Positions 17,898 through 28,052 of a stretch of DNA of 64,000 nt are shown piece by piece. Where the stretch lies: NCBI RefSeq assembly GCF_900129685.1, contig NZ_FQWM01000001.1, positions 248,001 through 312,000 on the forward strand, read 5' to 3'. A program made the translations under genes and the position numbers. How positions within the stretch are numbered: the first letter of the stretch is position 1; the number at the start of each line of letters is the position of its first letter. The notes under the pieces were generated by a model, which had not been told where the DNA came from, did not search any database, and saw only the letters and a list, made by a program, of their open reading frames with translations. The DNA is from Cognatishimia maritima. GTDB taxonomy: Bacteria > Pseudomonadota > Alphaproteobacteria > Rhodobacterales > Rhodobacteraceae.

Positions 17898-18320
17898 TTA
17901 GCCCACCAGCTCCAGACCAGAGAAGAAGTACGCGATTTCTACCGCTGCAGTTTCTGGCGCGTCAGAACCGTGAACGGAGTTTTCACCAACGGATTCTGCG
18001 AATTCTGCACGGATGGTGCCAGGTGCCGCGTCTGCTGGGTTGGTTGCGCCCATGACTTCGCGGTTTTTCGCGATGGCGCCTTCACCTTCCAGAACCTGTG
18101 CAACGATTGGCGCAGATGCCATGAATTCGCACAGTTCGTCGTAGAAAGGACGCTCTGCATGTACTGCATAGAACTCACCCGCTTGCGCTTTGGTCAGGTG
18201 AATGCGCTTTTGAGCGACGATGCGCAGGCCTGCTTCTTCGAATTTTGCGTTGATCGCGCCGGTCAGGTTGCGGCGGGTTGCGTCTGGTTTGATGATAGAG
18301 AACGTGCGTTCCAGAGCCAT
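17898..18320 (-). CDS. ndk: nucleoside diphosphate kinase
   Basis: A 140-residue enzyme with the start [14 protein letters not shown], the ATP/base-binding [13 protein letters not shown] and the active-site His in [12 protein letters not shown]. It transfers the terminal phosphate between nucleoside triphosphates and diphosphates through phospho-His. The start has GAGG eight bases upstream. Length is standard. Confidence 0.98.
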   Translation of the reverse strand: MALERTFSIIKPDATRRNLTGAINAKFEEAGLRIVAQKRIHLTKAQAGEFYAVHAERPFYDELCEFMASAPIVAQVLEGEGAIAKNREVMGATNPADAAPGTIRAEFAESVGENSVHGSDAPETAAVEIAYFFSGLELVG

Positions 18321-18457
18321 GGGACTAACCTCGGATAAAGTTGAATTTGGCCGCGCAGTAACATGCTGGCTGGGCTTTGCAAAGGGTTTTCAGCGTCAAT
18401 TTTCGCATGTGCATTCTCCTGCTGGACCAGTGCGCCGCGCCCTGTTAGAGGCGGGAT

Positions 18458-20305
18458 ATGTTACGCATTCAGGATATCTCTTACAAAGTCGAAGGGCGCG
18501 CCTTGTTTGAAGGCGCCTCGGCGACGATTCCGACCGGGCACAAAGTTGGCCTGATCGGCCGAAATGGCGCGGGCAAAACGACGCTTTTTCGTCTGATCCG
18601 AGGTGAACTCACGCTTGAAGGTGGGACAATCACCCTGCCCGAGCGCGCTCGGATAGGTGGTGTATCCCAAGAAGTCCCCAGCAATGAGGTGTCGCTGATC
18701 GATACTGTGTTGGCCGCAGATACCGAACGCGCAGGTTTGATGGCAGAGGCAGACACCGCAAGCGACCCAGAACGGATTGCCGAAATCCAGACGCGGCTGG
18801 CGGACATCGATGCCTGGAGTGCCGAAGCTCGTGCAAGTTCGATCCTAAAGGGGCTGGGCTTTGACGACGCGGACCAGCTAAAACCCTGTTCGGCCTATTC
18901 TGGTGGTTGGCGCATGCGTGTCGCTTTGGCGGCTGTGCTGTTTTCGCAGCCCGATTATCTGCTGCTTGACGAACCGACCAACTATCTGGACCTCGAAGGC
19001 GCTCTTTGGCTTGAGAACTATCTTGTCAAATATCCGCACACCGTCCTGATCATCTCGCACGATCGGGCGCTTTTGAACCGGTCGGTGACTTCGATCCTGC
19101 ACCTCGATGAAAAGCGGCTGGCCTATTACACCGGCGTCTATGATCAGTTTGTCGAACAGCGCAATGCGCAGCGGGCGGTTCAGGCAGCGGCGGCCAAAAA
19201 GCAAGACGCGCAGCGGGCGCATTTGCAGGCCTTTGTAGACCGTTTCAAAGCCAAGGCCAGCAAAGCCAAACAGGCGCAAAGCCGGGTCAAGATGCTGGAG
19301 CGGATGAAACCCATCACTGCACCCGAAGAAGCCGCACGAGTGGTGTTTACGTTTCCCGAACCGGATGAACTTTCGCCGCCGATTATCGCCACCGAAGGCG
19401 CTGCCGTCGGCTATGGCGAAACGACGATCCTTAAGGGCTTGAACCTGCGGATTGATCAGGATGACCGGATCGCGCTGCTTGGAAAAAACGGGCAAGGCAA
19501 GTCAACCCTGGCCAAGTTGCTGTCGGATCGTCTTGAAAAGCAGTCGGGCAAGATCACACGGTCTAATAAGTTAAAAATCGGTTTTTTCGCGCAGCATCAG
19601 GTCGACGAACTGCATGTCGACGAAACACCCATTCAGCACCTGACACGGCTGCGCCCAAACGAAGGCCAAGCCAGAATACGGGCCCGGCTGGCGGGGTTTG
19701 GCCTCGGCGCGGATCAGGCCGACACTGTTGTCAGGAAATTGTCCGGGGGGCAGAAAGCGCGGCTATCATTGCTTTTGGCCACAATCGACGCACCGCAGCT
19801 TTTGATCCTCGATGAACCGACCAACCACCTTGACATCGAAAGTCGCGAAGCACTGGTAGAGGCGCTGACTGCCTACAAAGGGGCTGTGATCCTTGTCAGC
19901 CACGATATGCACCTGCTTTCGCTGGTCGCTGACCGCTTGTGGCTGGTCAAAGACGGCACGGTGACGCCTTACGAAGACGATCTGGAAGCTTATCGAAAAC
20001 TGCTGCTGACAGCCGATAAGCCGGTCACCCAAAAGGTCGAAAAACCAGTTGCGAAAAAGCCGTCTCGTGATGCAATCATTGCTCTGCGCTCCGAAGTGCG
20101 CAAATGCGAGGCGCGGATCGAAAAACTGAATGAGATGGCCGACAGGCTGTCTGTGAAACTCGCCGACCAATCGCTTTATGAAAACGAGCGGCTGGGTGAG
20201 ATGGAAGTCTGGCAAAAGAAATACGCCGAGGTGATGGAGGCACAGGACCGCGCCGAAACGCTTTGGATGGCTGCGCTGGAAAAACTTGAAACCGCTGAAA
20301 GCTAA
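18458..20305 (+). CDS. ABC-F family ATPase (YheS-like)
   Basis: A 615-residue soluble protein with two ABC cassettes and no membrane segment. Walker A motifs are GRNGAGKTT (about 33) and GKNGQGKST (about 340); signatures are YSGGWRMRVAL and LSGGQKARLSL; both Walker B regions read LLLDEPTNYLD and LILDEPTNHLD. A basic linker (about 230-280) joins them, and a coiled-coil tail (about 535-612) follows. ABC-F proteins act on the ribosome, relieving stalls or regulating translation. A second, Uup-type paralogue is at 48530. MarC follows 15 bases downstream. Confidence 0.93.
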   Translation: MLRIQDISYKVEGRALFEGASATIPTGHKVGLIGRNGAGKTTLFRLIRGELTLEGGTITLPERARIGGVSQEVPSNEVSLIDTVLAADTERAGLMAEADTASDPERIAEIQTRLADIDAWSAEARASSILKGLGFDDADQLKPCSAYSGGWRMRVALAAVLFSQPDYLLLDEPTNYLDLEGALWLENYLVKYPHTVLIISHDRALLNRSVTSILHLDEKRLAYYTGVYDQFVEQRNAQRAVQAAAAKKQDAQRAHLQAFVDRFKAKASKAKQAQSRVKMLERMKPITAPEEAARVVFTFPEPDELSPPIIATEGAAVGYGETTILKGLNLRIDQDDRIALLGKNGQGKSTLAKLLSDRLEKQSGKITRSNKLKIGFFAQHQVDELHVDETPIQHLTRLRPNEGQARIRARLAGFGLGADQADTVVRKLSGGQKARLSLLLATIDAPQLLILDEPTNHLDIESREALVEALTAYKGAVILVSHDMHLLSLVADRLWLVKDGTVTPYEDDLEAYRKLLLTADKPVTQKVEKPVAKKPSRDAIIALRSEVRKCEARIEKLNEMADRLSVKLADQSLYENERLGEMEVWQKKYAEVMEAQDRAETLWMAALEKLETAES

Positions 20306-20320
20306 GAGCATTCTGACGTT

Positions 20321-20950
20321 ATGGATACCGCATTTCTGATCACTTCCTTCGCGACACTTTTTGTGATTATTGACCCGATTGGCCTGCTGCCGATCTTTAT
20401 TGCCCTGACGCCGGGCATGACTGCGGGCCAGCGGCGCGCCATTGCTATACGGGCGTGTTTTATCGCTTTTGGCATTCTCTCTCTATTTGCGTTCTTCGGC
20501 GAAGCTGTCTTGGGGTTCATCGGCATTTCGATGCCCGCCTTCCGCATCGCGGGCGGCGCGCTTTTGTTCCTGACCGCGCTCGACATGCTGTTTGAGCGGC
20601 GCTCAAAACGGCGTGAAGATCAGGCGCATGAAGGCGAAGACTACGACAGTTCCAGCGATCCTTCGGTTTTTCCGATCGCCATTCCGCTGATTGCTGGCCC
20701 TGGATCAATTGCAACCGTGATCCTGCTCAGTGGCCAGGCAGATGGGTTGCAAGGCACCTTCCTTGTGCTCGGCGTGGCACTTGCCGTGATTATCTCTGCC
20801 GTTTTGCTGTTTATGGCAGGAAGTTTGCTAGAACGTGCATTGGGAAAAGTTGGAATTACGGTTGTGACGCGGCTTCTGGGCATGCTTCTCGCGGCTTTGT
20901 CGATCCAGTTTATTCTGGATGGGTTGAAAGCATTTGGGTTCGCCTCGTAA
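20321..20950 (+). CDS. MarC family inner-membrane protein
   Basis: A 209-residue protein with about six membrane helices and the UPF0056/MarC pattern FVIIDPIGLLPIF near the N terminus and PLIAGPGSIATVILLS in the middle. A charged cytoplasmic loop (about 88-110) divides two three-helix halves. The role of the family is unsettled; a link to multiple antibiotic resistance has been withdrawn for E. coli MarC. It follows the ABC-F gene closely and may share its transcript. Confidence 0.93.
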   Translation: MDTAFLITSFATLFVIIDPIGLLPIFIALTPGMTAGQRRAIAIRACFIAFGILSLFAFFGEAVLGFIGISMPAFRIAGGALLFLTALDMLFERRSKRREDQAHEGEDYDSSSDPSVFPIAIPLIAGPGSIATVILLSGQADGLQGTFLVLGVALAVIISAVLLFMAGSLLERALGKVGITVVTRLLGMLLAALSIQFILDGLKAFGFAS

Positions 20951-20989
20951 CTCCAACTGACCGACCCTATATGGAAGGCAGGAGGCTTA

Positions 20990-21571
20990 ATGGACGATAT
21001 CTCGCTTGGCAACCTAACCTATCTGGTCCTTCTTACGGCGATGCTGTTGTTTTTCTTCCTTTCGGACTTTCGCCGAAATTTAGGAAAGACGCTGCAATAT
21101 ATGTTGGCTTGGGGTTTGATCATTCTTGGCATGGTCGCGGCGATTGGCATGTGGGAGGATATCAAACGCGCCGCGCTGCCGTCGCAGGCCGTTCTAGCAG
21201 ACAGTGGTCGCATCGAGATACCGGTTTCCATGGATGGACACTATTACCTAGAGGCCGAACTGAACGGCCACCCTGTGCGCTTTGTGATCGACACCGGCGC
21301 GACGGATATCTTGCTATCAAACACAGATGCCGCCGCGATTGGCATTGATCCGGCAGCCCTGCGCTTTAATGGTCGCGCGATCACAGCCAATGGCGAAATC
21401 CGTACTGCCGTTGTTTTGGTCGAAGACTTTGCCGTCGGGTCTTATGTAGATCGCAACGTCCCGGCGCGTGTCACGCAGGGTGACTTGGATATTTCTTTGC
21501 TCGGGATGTCTTATCTGTCGCGCTATGATCAGATCACGATCACCCAAGGGCGACTTGTTCTCACAAGGTAA
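20990..21571 (+). CDS. membrane-anchored retropepsin-like aspartic protease (TIGR02281)
   Basis: 193 residues: two membrane helices (about 5-25 and 35-55) and a C-terminal single-lobe aspartic protease domain with active-site VIDTGATDILLS (catalytic Asp near 103) and the second-half LLGMSYLSRY. Such clan AA proteases must dimerise to form the two-Asp active site. AGGAGG precedes the ATG. The natural substrate of these bacterial proteins is mostly unknown. It converges with holC. Confidence 0.92.
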   Translation: MDDISLGNLTYLVLLTAMLLFFFLSDFRRNLGKTLQYMLAWGLIILGMVAAIGMWEDIKRAALPSQAVLADSGRIEIPVSMDGHYYLEAELNGHPVRFVIDTGATDILLSNTDAAAIGIDPAALRFNGRAITANGEIRTAVVLVEDFAVGSYVDRNVPARVTQGDLDISLLGMSYLSRYDQITITQGRLVLTR

Positions 21572-21581
21572 AGTTTGGGCT

Positions 21582-22049
21582 TTAGGCCACTGATTTCTCA
21601 GCTTTCTTTTCCCATTGACCCGATTCTTCCGACCAATACTGCGCGGCACATCCGGCGTCTGTGAGGGCTTTCCATTGACGCCGGGCATGTGAGACTGCCT
21701 CGTCATCCAACCCGTCAAACAGAATGCAAACCCGATCCATCGCCTGAATTTCTTCGGCGCTGATTTCGGCTCCATCAACAGACATCAGGCAGCTTGCATC
21801 ATTGGGCGCGCTACTCTCTGTGGTCAAAAGAATGGGCTGCATCGCATCATGCGGCCCGCCCGCAATGGCATGGGGCAAAAAGCTTTCTTCCCGCCCCAAC
21901 CAAAGTTTCTGATCAAGCATATCTAAACGCGCCGCATCCGTTCCCCTGACCGCAACACGCCAGCCCGCCCCAATTGCTTTTTCGAGCAGCATGGGTAAAG
22001 CGACGTCCAGCGGACTGTGCGTCAGGTGATAAAAATACGCGGCGCCCAT
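21582..22049 (-). CDS. holC: DNA polymerase III subunit chi
   Basis: A 155-residue protein with the chi pattern YFYHLTHSPLDVALPMLLEKA at the start split by normal family variation and the W-L-G-x-x-x-S-F-L-P-H box (about 50-60). Chi links the clamp loader to single-stranded DNA binding protein. It sits 3 bases after pepA; the pepA-holC pair is conserved widely in proteobacteria. Confidence 0.95.
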   Translation of the reverse strand: MGAAYFYHLTHSPLDVALPMLLEKAIGAGWRVAVRGTDAARLDMLDQKLWLGREESFLPHAIAGGPHDAMQPILLTTESSAPNDASCLMSVDGAEISAEEIQAMDRVCILFDGLDDEAVSHARRQWKALTDAGCAAQYWSEESGQWEKKAEKSVA

Positions 22050-22052
22050 GGG

Positions 22053-23519
22053 TTAGCCGGCAGTTTCGAATTTGTCGGCGACCAACCGGTTTAAGGCAAG
22101 AACACCCCAACCAGAGGCCCCCTTGGGCGCATAGGTCGTATCGGTCTTGGTGCTGGCAACACCAGCGATATCAAGGTGAATCCACGGTGTGCCATCTTTG
22201 ACAAAGCGATGCAGGAACTCTGCCGCTGTGATTGATCCGGCTGGGCGCCCACCGACGTTTTTCACGTCTGCAATCCGGGACTTCAGCTGCTCTGCATAGG
22301 CTTTGCCCAAAGGCATCTGCCACGCCCCTTCGCCTTCAGCCCCGGCGGCCTTCAAGAAGTCCTTCGCGAATGCATCATCGTTCGAGAAAACGCCCGCATT
22401 TTCATGGCCAAGACCAATGATGATCGCACCGGTCAGCGTTGCAAGGTCGATCATAGCTGCTGGTTCGAAGGTCTCTTGCGCATAGTGCATCACGTCACAC
22501 AGCACCAAACGACCCTCGGCATCAGTATTGATGACCTCAATCGTGTCGCCTTTCATCGAGGTGACAACATCTCCCGGACGTGTGGCATTGCCAGAGGGCA
22601 TGTTTTCAACCAGCCCAACCAGCCCCACGACGTTGGCCTTGGCCTTGCGCAGGGCAAGCGCGCGCATTGTACCTGCCACGACCCCAGCACCGCCCATGTC
22701 CATCGTCATGTCTTCCATACCGCCAGCAGGCTTAAGGGAAATGCCGCCGGTGTCAAAGACCACACCTTTGCCAATCAGGGCCAGCGGAGCACTGTCTTTC
22801 GCGCCACCCATCCATTTCATTACCACCACTTTCGAGGGGCTAACGCTGCCCTGCCCGACGGACAGCAACGCGCCCATGCCAAGCTCGGCCAGTTTGTCTT
22901 CTTCCAAAACCTCGACCTCAAGGCCTAGGTCGGTCATCGCTGTCAAACGGTCGGCGAAGCTTTGCGTCGTCAAGACGTTGGCGGGTTCATTGACCAGATC
23001 GCGCGTGAAAAACGCGCCTTCAGCGACCGCGCGCAATGGGGTAGATTTTTCTTCGACCACATCGGGCTTTGTGACCATGACCGTCACTTTGCGGTCGTCC
23101 GACTTGGCCTCTGCTGTTTTGTGGGCGTCAAAGGCATAATCCCGCAGCGCCAGACCCAGCATGATTTGATCGGCTTTTGAGTGATTGCCTAGGCAAAGCA
23201 GCAGATTTGCAGTCCCACGTGTCTTTGCCAGTGCTACGCCCGCCGCCCGCGCCTCTTCTTGCGACGCACGTTTATCAAGGCAGATCACATCTACTGCTTT
23301 TGCTGCCATGCTACCTGGATAGGCAAGAACGCGCGCATCCCCGGCCTTCAGATCGTCTTCGATCAACCGGGCAACCGCCCCCTTCGTCAACCGGTTCACG
23401 CGGCGCGCGGTGCTGTCCATACCGCCTTCTGGCGTCACCAGAATTGCTACACGCCCTTCAAATGCGGCGATTTCATCAAGATTGATATCTGTGACGGTGA
23501 AAGTAACGGGTTTAACCAA
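22053..23519 (-). CDS. pepA: leucyl aminopeptidase (M17)
   Basis: A 488-residue cytosolic two-metal aminopeptidase. The C-terminal catalytic half shows GKGVVFDTGGISLKP (Lys and Asp ligands near 250-265) and the signature NTDAEGRLVL (near 333-342). The N-terminal domain is the usual regulatory or DNA-binding type. The start is a TTG at 23519 with AAGGAG eight bases upstream; no ATG near it keeps the conserved N terminus. It is divergent from lptF and followed by holC. Confidence 0.96.
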   Translation of the reverse strand: MVKPVTFTVTDINLDEIAAFEGRVAILVTPEGGMDSTARRVNRLTKGAVARLIEDDLKAGDARVLAYPGSMAAKAVDVICLDKRASQEEARAAGVALAKTRGTANLLLCLGNHSKADQIMLGLALRDYAFDAHKTAEAKSDDRKVTVMVTKPDVVEEKSTPLRAVAEGAFFTRDLVNEPANVLTTQSFADRLTAMTDLGLEVEVLEEDKLAELGMGALLSVGQGSVSPSKVVVMKWMGGAKDSAPLALIGKGVVFDTGGISLKPAGGMEDMTMDMGGAGVVAGTMRALALRKAKANVVGLVGLVENMPSGNATRPGDVVTSMKGDTIEVINTDAEGRLVLCDVMHYAQETFEPAAMIDLATLTGAIIIGLGHENAGVFSNDDAFAKDFLKAAGAEGEGAWQMPLGKAYAEQLKSRIADVKNVGGRPAGSITAAEFLHRFVKDGTPWIHLDIAGVASTKTDTTYAPKGASGWGVLALNRLVADKFETAG

Positions 23520-23646
23520 GACGCTGCTCCTTGTCTGTTAGGTAAGTCCTACCCAATCCCCGAATTGATGACCAGATAGCAGTTTTCCCCATTTGTCATT
23601 TGCTCTAATGTCGGGCGGAACGATCCATTTGCCTGGGGGGCAAGAA

Positions 23647-24765
23647 GTGAGCAGATTCGACCGCTATATGCTGTCGCAACTTATGATGCTGTTTGGCTTC
23701 TTTGCGCTGGTGCTGGTGTCGGTCTACTGGGTCAACCGGGCCGTCATCCTATTTGACCGGTTAATTGCCGACGGCCAGCCGATTTCCACTTTTGTCGAAT
23801 TTACCATTCTCAGCCTGCCTGCTGTGATCAAGTTGATCCTGCCCATCGCAAGCTTTGCTGCCGCGACATATGTCACCAATCGGCTGAGTAGCGAAAGCGA
23901 ATTGGTAGTGATGCAGTCGACCGGGTTCAGCCCTTGGCGGCTGGCGCGGCCAGTGGCGATCTTTGGGCTTGTGGTGGGGGCCATGATGGCAGCTTTGTCT
24001 TTGCTTCTTGTGCCGCTCAGCCAAACAGAGCTGAACCAACGCGAACGTCAAATCGCAGAAACTGCCACTGCGCGGCTTTTGACAGAAGGTACGTTTATGC
24101 AGCCGGCCAAAGGCGTTGTTTTTTATATTCGAGAGATCGATGGTAAGGGCATCCTGAAAGATGTCTTTCTTTCAGATCAATCTAAGCCCGACACAACCGT
24201 TACCTATACCGCAGACGAAGCTTTTCTGATCAAGGATGAAGCAGGTCCCAAGTTGATCATGATTGATGGTCTCGCGCAGGTTGTGACGCGCAACGACAAC
24301 AGGCTTTTCACCACCAATTTTGCCGATTTCACATATGACATCAGTTCGCTTTTGGCGGCGACGAGCAGCACAAAGAAATCACTTGAACGAACGCCGACGT
24401 TAGAACTCTTACGCGCGCCCAAAGAAATCGCGGCGACGCTTGGCCTTCCAGATGGCTGGGTCGCTGCCGAATTGCATGGGCGTATCGTCCAAATCTTCAT
24501 GTGCGGCATCGCGGCGCTTGTTGGGTTTGCAACGCTGTTGATGGGCGGATTTAGTCGCTTTGGCGTTTGGCAGAACATTGTCTACGCCTTCGCTTTGCTG
24601 ATTGTCCTTGAAGGCGTGCGCAGCGCATTGGTTGATCCAGTGCGCAAAGATGCAGAGCTTTGGCCCGCGATGTATTTGGCCCCGGCGCTTGGCGGGCTTT
24701 TGGTCATTCTGATACTGTTCAGTAAGACACGCTCCTTCTCTCGTCGAAGGGTCAGCACGCCATGA
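23647..24765 (+). CDS. lptF: LPS export ABC transporter permease LptF
   Basis: 372 residues from a GTG at 23647 behind a G-rich ribosome site; an 18-residue upstream extension is open but unsupported. The YjgP/YjgQ layout is clear: helices at about 10-35, 50-75 and 90-115, a periplasmic beta-jellyroll (about 125-260), and three C-terminal helices. With LptG and LptB it extracts lipopolysaccharide from the inner membrane. It overlaps lptG by 4 nt. Confidence 0.95.
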   Translation: MSRFDRYMLSQLMMLFGFFALVLVSVYWVNRAVILFDRLIADGQPISTFVEFTILSLPAVIKLILPIASFAAATYVTNRLSSESELVVMQSTGFSPWRLARPVAIFGLVVGAMMAALSLLLVPLSQTELNQRERQIAETATARLLTEGTFMQPAKGVVFYIREIDGKGILKDVFLSDQSKPDTTVTYTADEAFLIKDEAGPKLIMIDGLAQVVTRNDNRLFTTNFADFTYDISSLLAATSSTKKSLERTPTLELLRAPKEIAATLGLPDGWVAAELHGRIVQIFMCGIAALVGFATLLMGGFSRFGVWQNIVYAFALLIVLEGVRSALVDPVRKDAELWPAMYLAPALGGLLVILILFSKTRSFSRRRVSTP

Positions 24766-25859
24766 CGCTTTACCTCTATTTCGCGCGTAAGTTTCTTTGG
24801 TTGTTCCTGGCGCTGACCGGTGTATTCATCGCGCTTCTATTGTTGTTTGATCTGGTTGAGCATCTGCGCAAGTTTGATGTCGCTAAGGTGGGCTATGTGA
24901 ATATTTTCCAGCTGATGCTGCTGAATGTTCCCAAAGAAATCTATCAGATCCTGCCCCTGGTGATGATCCTTAGCGCATTGGCATTGTTCCTAAGCCTCGC
25001 GCGCAGCAGCGAGTTGGTGGTGACACGGGCCAGCGGGCGGTCCGCATTGGTGTCCTTATTGTCCCCTGTGACCGTGGCACTATTAATCGGCGTTATCGGT
25101 GTTTCGACGTTCAATCCCATCGTTGCAGCCACGACCAAACGCTACGAAGACATGTCCGCAACGATCAAGCAAGGTGGCAGCAATACGCTGACCTTTTCGC
25201 GGGATGGGATCTGGCTGCGCCAAGGCGGAGAGACGGGTCAAACCGTGATCTATGCCCAAGGCGCGAACCATGATGCAACGGCCCTGCGCGAGGCGACTTT
25301 TGTGACGTATGAGACCGACCTTGGTCCGGTCCGGCGTATTCAAGCGGTTTCAGCGACACTGGATCAAGGCGTATGGCGTTTGACGAACGCCAAGATATGG
25401 CCGCTGGAGCAAGGCACGAACTCAGAAGCAAACGCCGTCACGCGAGCCTTCTTTGATTTGCCAACGACACTCACAGCCGAACAAATTCGAGATGGGTTCG
25501 GGAAACCTCGGACAGTCAGCGTCTGGGAATTGCCGCGCTTGATCCGTCAGTTGGAAGAGGCCGGGTTTTCAGCGCGGCGACATACGATGTGGCTGCATAT
25601 GGAACTTGCCCAGCCTTTGTTCCTGATTGCGATGGTCTTGGTGAGCGCGGCCTTTACAATGCGCCATACTCGGATGGGGCGTACCGGAACGGCAGCCCTA
25701 TTGGCGATCATGTCCGGCTTTGGGCTATATTACATTAGAAACTTCGCCCAAATTCTTGGCGAAAATGGGCAAATTCCAATCGAACTTGCCGCTTGGGCGC
25801 CCCCGGTGGCCAGTGTGTTCCTTGCGCTCGGGTTATTATTGCATATGGAAGACGGATGA
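24762..25859 (+). CDS. lptG: LPS export ABC transporter permease LptG
   Basis: A 365-residue YjgP/YjgQ-family permease with three N-terminal and three C-terminal helices around a periplasmic jellyroll domain. It pairs with LptF. The ATG overlaps the lptF stop (ATGA) and its own stop overlaps the lptD ATG in the same way, so lptF, lptG and lptD are translationally coupled. The ATPase LptB is not in the window. Confidence 0.95.
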   Translation: MTLYLYFARKFLWLFLALTGVFIALLLLFDLVEHLRKFDVAKVGYVNIFQLMLLNVPKEIYQILPLVMILSALALFLSLARSSELVVTRASGRSALVSLLSPVTVALLIGVIGVSTFNPIVAATTKRYEDMSATIKQGGSNTLTFSRDGIWLRQGGETGQTVIYAQGANHDATALREATFVTYETDLGPVRRIQAVSATLDQGVWRLTNAKIWPLEQGTNSEANAVTRAFFDLPTTLTAEQIRDGFGKPRTVSVWELPRLIRQLEEAGFSARRHTMWLHMELAQPLFLIAMVLVSAAFTMRHTRMGRTGTAALLAIMSGFGLYYIRNFAQILGENGQIPIELAAWAPPVASVFLALGLLLHMEDG

Positions 25860-28048
25860 CGCGGCGCTTGTTCAATCCAATTATTGCGGCCGTGCTTTTA
25901 TGTGCGGGATTGCTGACAGCGCTGCCCACTCATGCGCAGAGCACGCAAGGCAACAAGGTTATCTTGATTGCGGACTCTGTGTTTTTGCGAGGCAGTGAAA
26001 CATTGATCGCACGTGGCAATGTCGAAGCCTCTTATGGCGAGACGATGCTGACCGCGACGAGCATCACGTATCAAAGCGGGCCCGACCAGATCACAATTGA
26101 AGGCCCCATTAAGATCACCGCGCCAGATGGGGTCCAAATCTTTGCAAGTTTCGCCGAACTTGACGCCGACCTTCAAACTGGGTTGATCGAAAGCGCTAGG
26201 CTCGTTTTGAAGGAACAGGTCAATTTCACCGCGGACCGCCTGCGCCGGTTGGAGGGTCGCAGATCCATCCTAACGAATGCCGCTGCAACCTCTTGCAAAA
26301 CATGCGACGATGGGCGCCCACCGCTTTGGCAAATTCGTGCGCGTCAGGTGATCCATGATCAGGACACCAAACAACTTTACTTCGAAGGCGCGCAATTTCG
26401 GTTAATGGATGTGCCAATTTTTTATGTGCCGCGTCTGCGCTTGCCCGACCCAACCTTGAATCGCGCGACCGGCTTTTTGATTCCAAACATCCGCGCCCGG
26501 TCACGCTTGGGAACAGGTGTAAAGGTCCCCTATTTCATCGCGTTTGGCGATCACCGCGACCTGACGTTGACGCCTTATATAGCAGCAAATACCCGCACGT
26601 TGGAATTCCGCTATCGTCAAGCTTTTGCCCGTGGCCGGTTGAGTTTCCGTGGTGCGATCTCTGATGATGATATCAGCAGCCAATCCACGCGCGCCTATGT
26701 GTTTGGCGAAGGGGCATTTGACCTGCGTAATGACTACAAACTCCGGTTCCGCATTCAGCAGGTATCGGACGATGCTTATCTCGCGGACTACGGTTATTCT
26801 TCGGCGGATCGGCTAAACAGCAATATCACGGTGTCGCGCGTCAATCGTGCTGAGAACACTCAGTTGATGATTTCCAATTTTGAATCAATCCGCACCGGCG
26901 AAGACAATCAAACAATTCCGTCTTTCATTACCTCTGCGCGCAAGCAGAAACGGTTTGTGCCTGCGGCCCTTGGCGGAGAAGCGCTTTGGGAACTTGAGGC
27001 CCACAGCCACTATCGCCTCTCTGATCTGTCCACAGATGTGAACGGCGATGGCGTCGTCGATGGGCGCGACGTGAGCCGTGTAAATGCAGACCTCAGTTGG
27101 CGGCGCAATTGGCTGCTGACCTCTGGTATTGAACTTGGCACGCAGGCCTCTATCGCGCTTGATGCGGTTGAGACGCGTCAGGACAGTACGATCACCGACA
27201 CAAGCTATGCCGAAATTACACCAGCCGCCGCCGTTTCGCTGCGCTATCCGTGGATCAAGCGCGCGGAAAATGGCGTGACGCATATGATCGAACCTGTCGT
27301 GCAACTTGGCTGGAGCGGCGGCACCTTGCGCGGCGGCACGGTGCCTAAGATTGCAAATGACGAAAGCACACGCAGCGAGTTTGACGAAGGCAATCTGTTG
27401 TCCTTGTCGCGCTTTGCCTCTGACGACCGGCGGGAACGTGGGATGGCGCTGGCTTGGGGCGTGAATTGGTCAAGGCTGGGGCCAGATTGGACCACCTTCC
27501 TGACACTTGGGCAAGTTGTGCGTGACACTGTACAGCCTGATTTCTCTGCCAGTTCCGGGCTGGCGGCCAAATCGTCAGACATCCTGGTGGCCGCCAAGTT
27601 CAAGAACCAAGCCGGGCTGGCGTTTTCCGCACGCACCTTGATTGATGGTGTCGATGGATCAAACAAAGCAGAAGCGCGCGGTGGATGGAACAATGACCGC
27701 TTGGGACTTGAGGCGTCGTATATCTGGCTCGACGCCGATCCGGACGAGGAGCGCGTGGCTGACCTCTCGGAATGGAATTTAGATGGGTCGTATCGTATGA
27801 CCCGCCATTGGACGGGGCTTGCAAACTGGCGCTATGACGTGGCCAGCGACGCAACTGCAGAGGCCGGCTTTGGGGTAGAGTATCGAAACGAATGCGTGAA
27901 AGCGAAATTTGAAGTTTCACGTCGATTTACCTCATCGACTACGGTACAACCGGCCACGGATTATAGCTTTACGGTGGAAATCCTTGGCTTCTCGACCAAG
28001 ACAATTGATAAGAGTTACACAAGAGAATGCGGCCAATCGGCAGGGTGA
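25856..28048 (+). CDS. lptD: LPS assembly protein LptD
   Basis: 730 residues from the ATG at 25856, with a signal peptide (about 1-28), an N-terminal LptA-like jellyroll (about 35-135) and a C-terminal outer-membrane beta-barrel (OstA_C, about 200-715). A CxxC-type pair CKTC lies just after the jellyroll and two cysteines sit near the C terminus (NECVKA, RECGQ), consistent with the non-consecutive disulfides needed for LptD maturation in E. coli. It inserts LPS into the outer leaflet with LptE. It overlaps lptG by 4 nt. Confidence 0.95.
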   Translation: MTRRLFNPIIAAVLLCAGLLTALPTHAQSTQGNKVILIADSVFLRGSETLIARGNVEASYGETMLTATSITYQSGPDQITIEGPIKITAPDGVQIFASFAELDADLQTGLIESARLVLKEQVNFTADRLRRLEGRRSILTNAAATSCKTCDDGRPPLWQIRARQVIHDQDTKQLYFEGAQFRLMDVPIFYVPRLRLPDPTLNRATGFLIPNIRARSRLGTGVKVPYFIAFGDHRDLTLTPYIAANTRTLEFRYRQAFARGRLSFRGAISDDDISSQSTRAYVFGEGAFDLRNDYKLRFRIQQVSDDAYLADYGYSSADRLNSNITVSRVNRAENTQLMISNFESIRTGEDNQTIPSFITSARKQKRFVPAALGGEALWELEAHSHYRLSDLSTDVNGDGVVDGRDVSRVNADLSWRRNWLLTSGIELGTQASIALDAVETRQDSTITDTSYAEITPAAAVSLRYPWIKRAENGVTHMIEPVVQLGWSGGTLRGGTVPKIANDESTRSEFDEGNLLSLSRFASDDRRERGMALAWGVNWSRLGPDWTTFLTLGQVVRDTVQPDFSASSGLAAKSSDILVAAKFKNQAGLAFSARTLIDGVDGSNKAEARGGWNNDRLGLEASYIWLDADPDEERVADLSEWNLDGSYRMTRHWTGLANWRYDVASDATAEAGFGVEYRNECVKAKFEVSRRFTSSTTVQPATDYSFTVEILGFSTKTIDKSYTRECGQSAG

Positions 28049-28052
28049 GGCA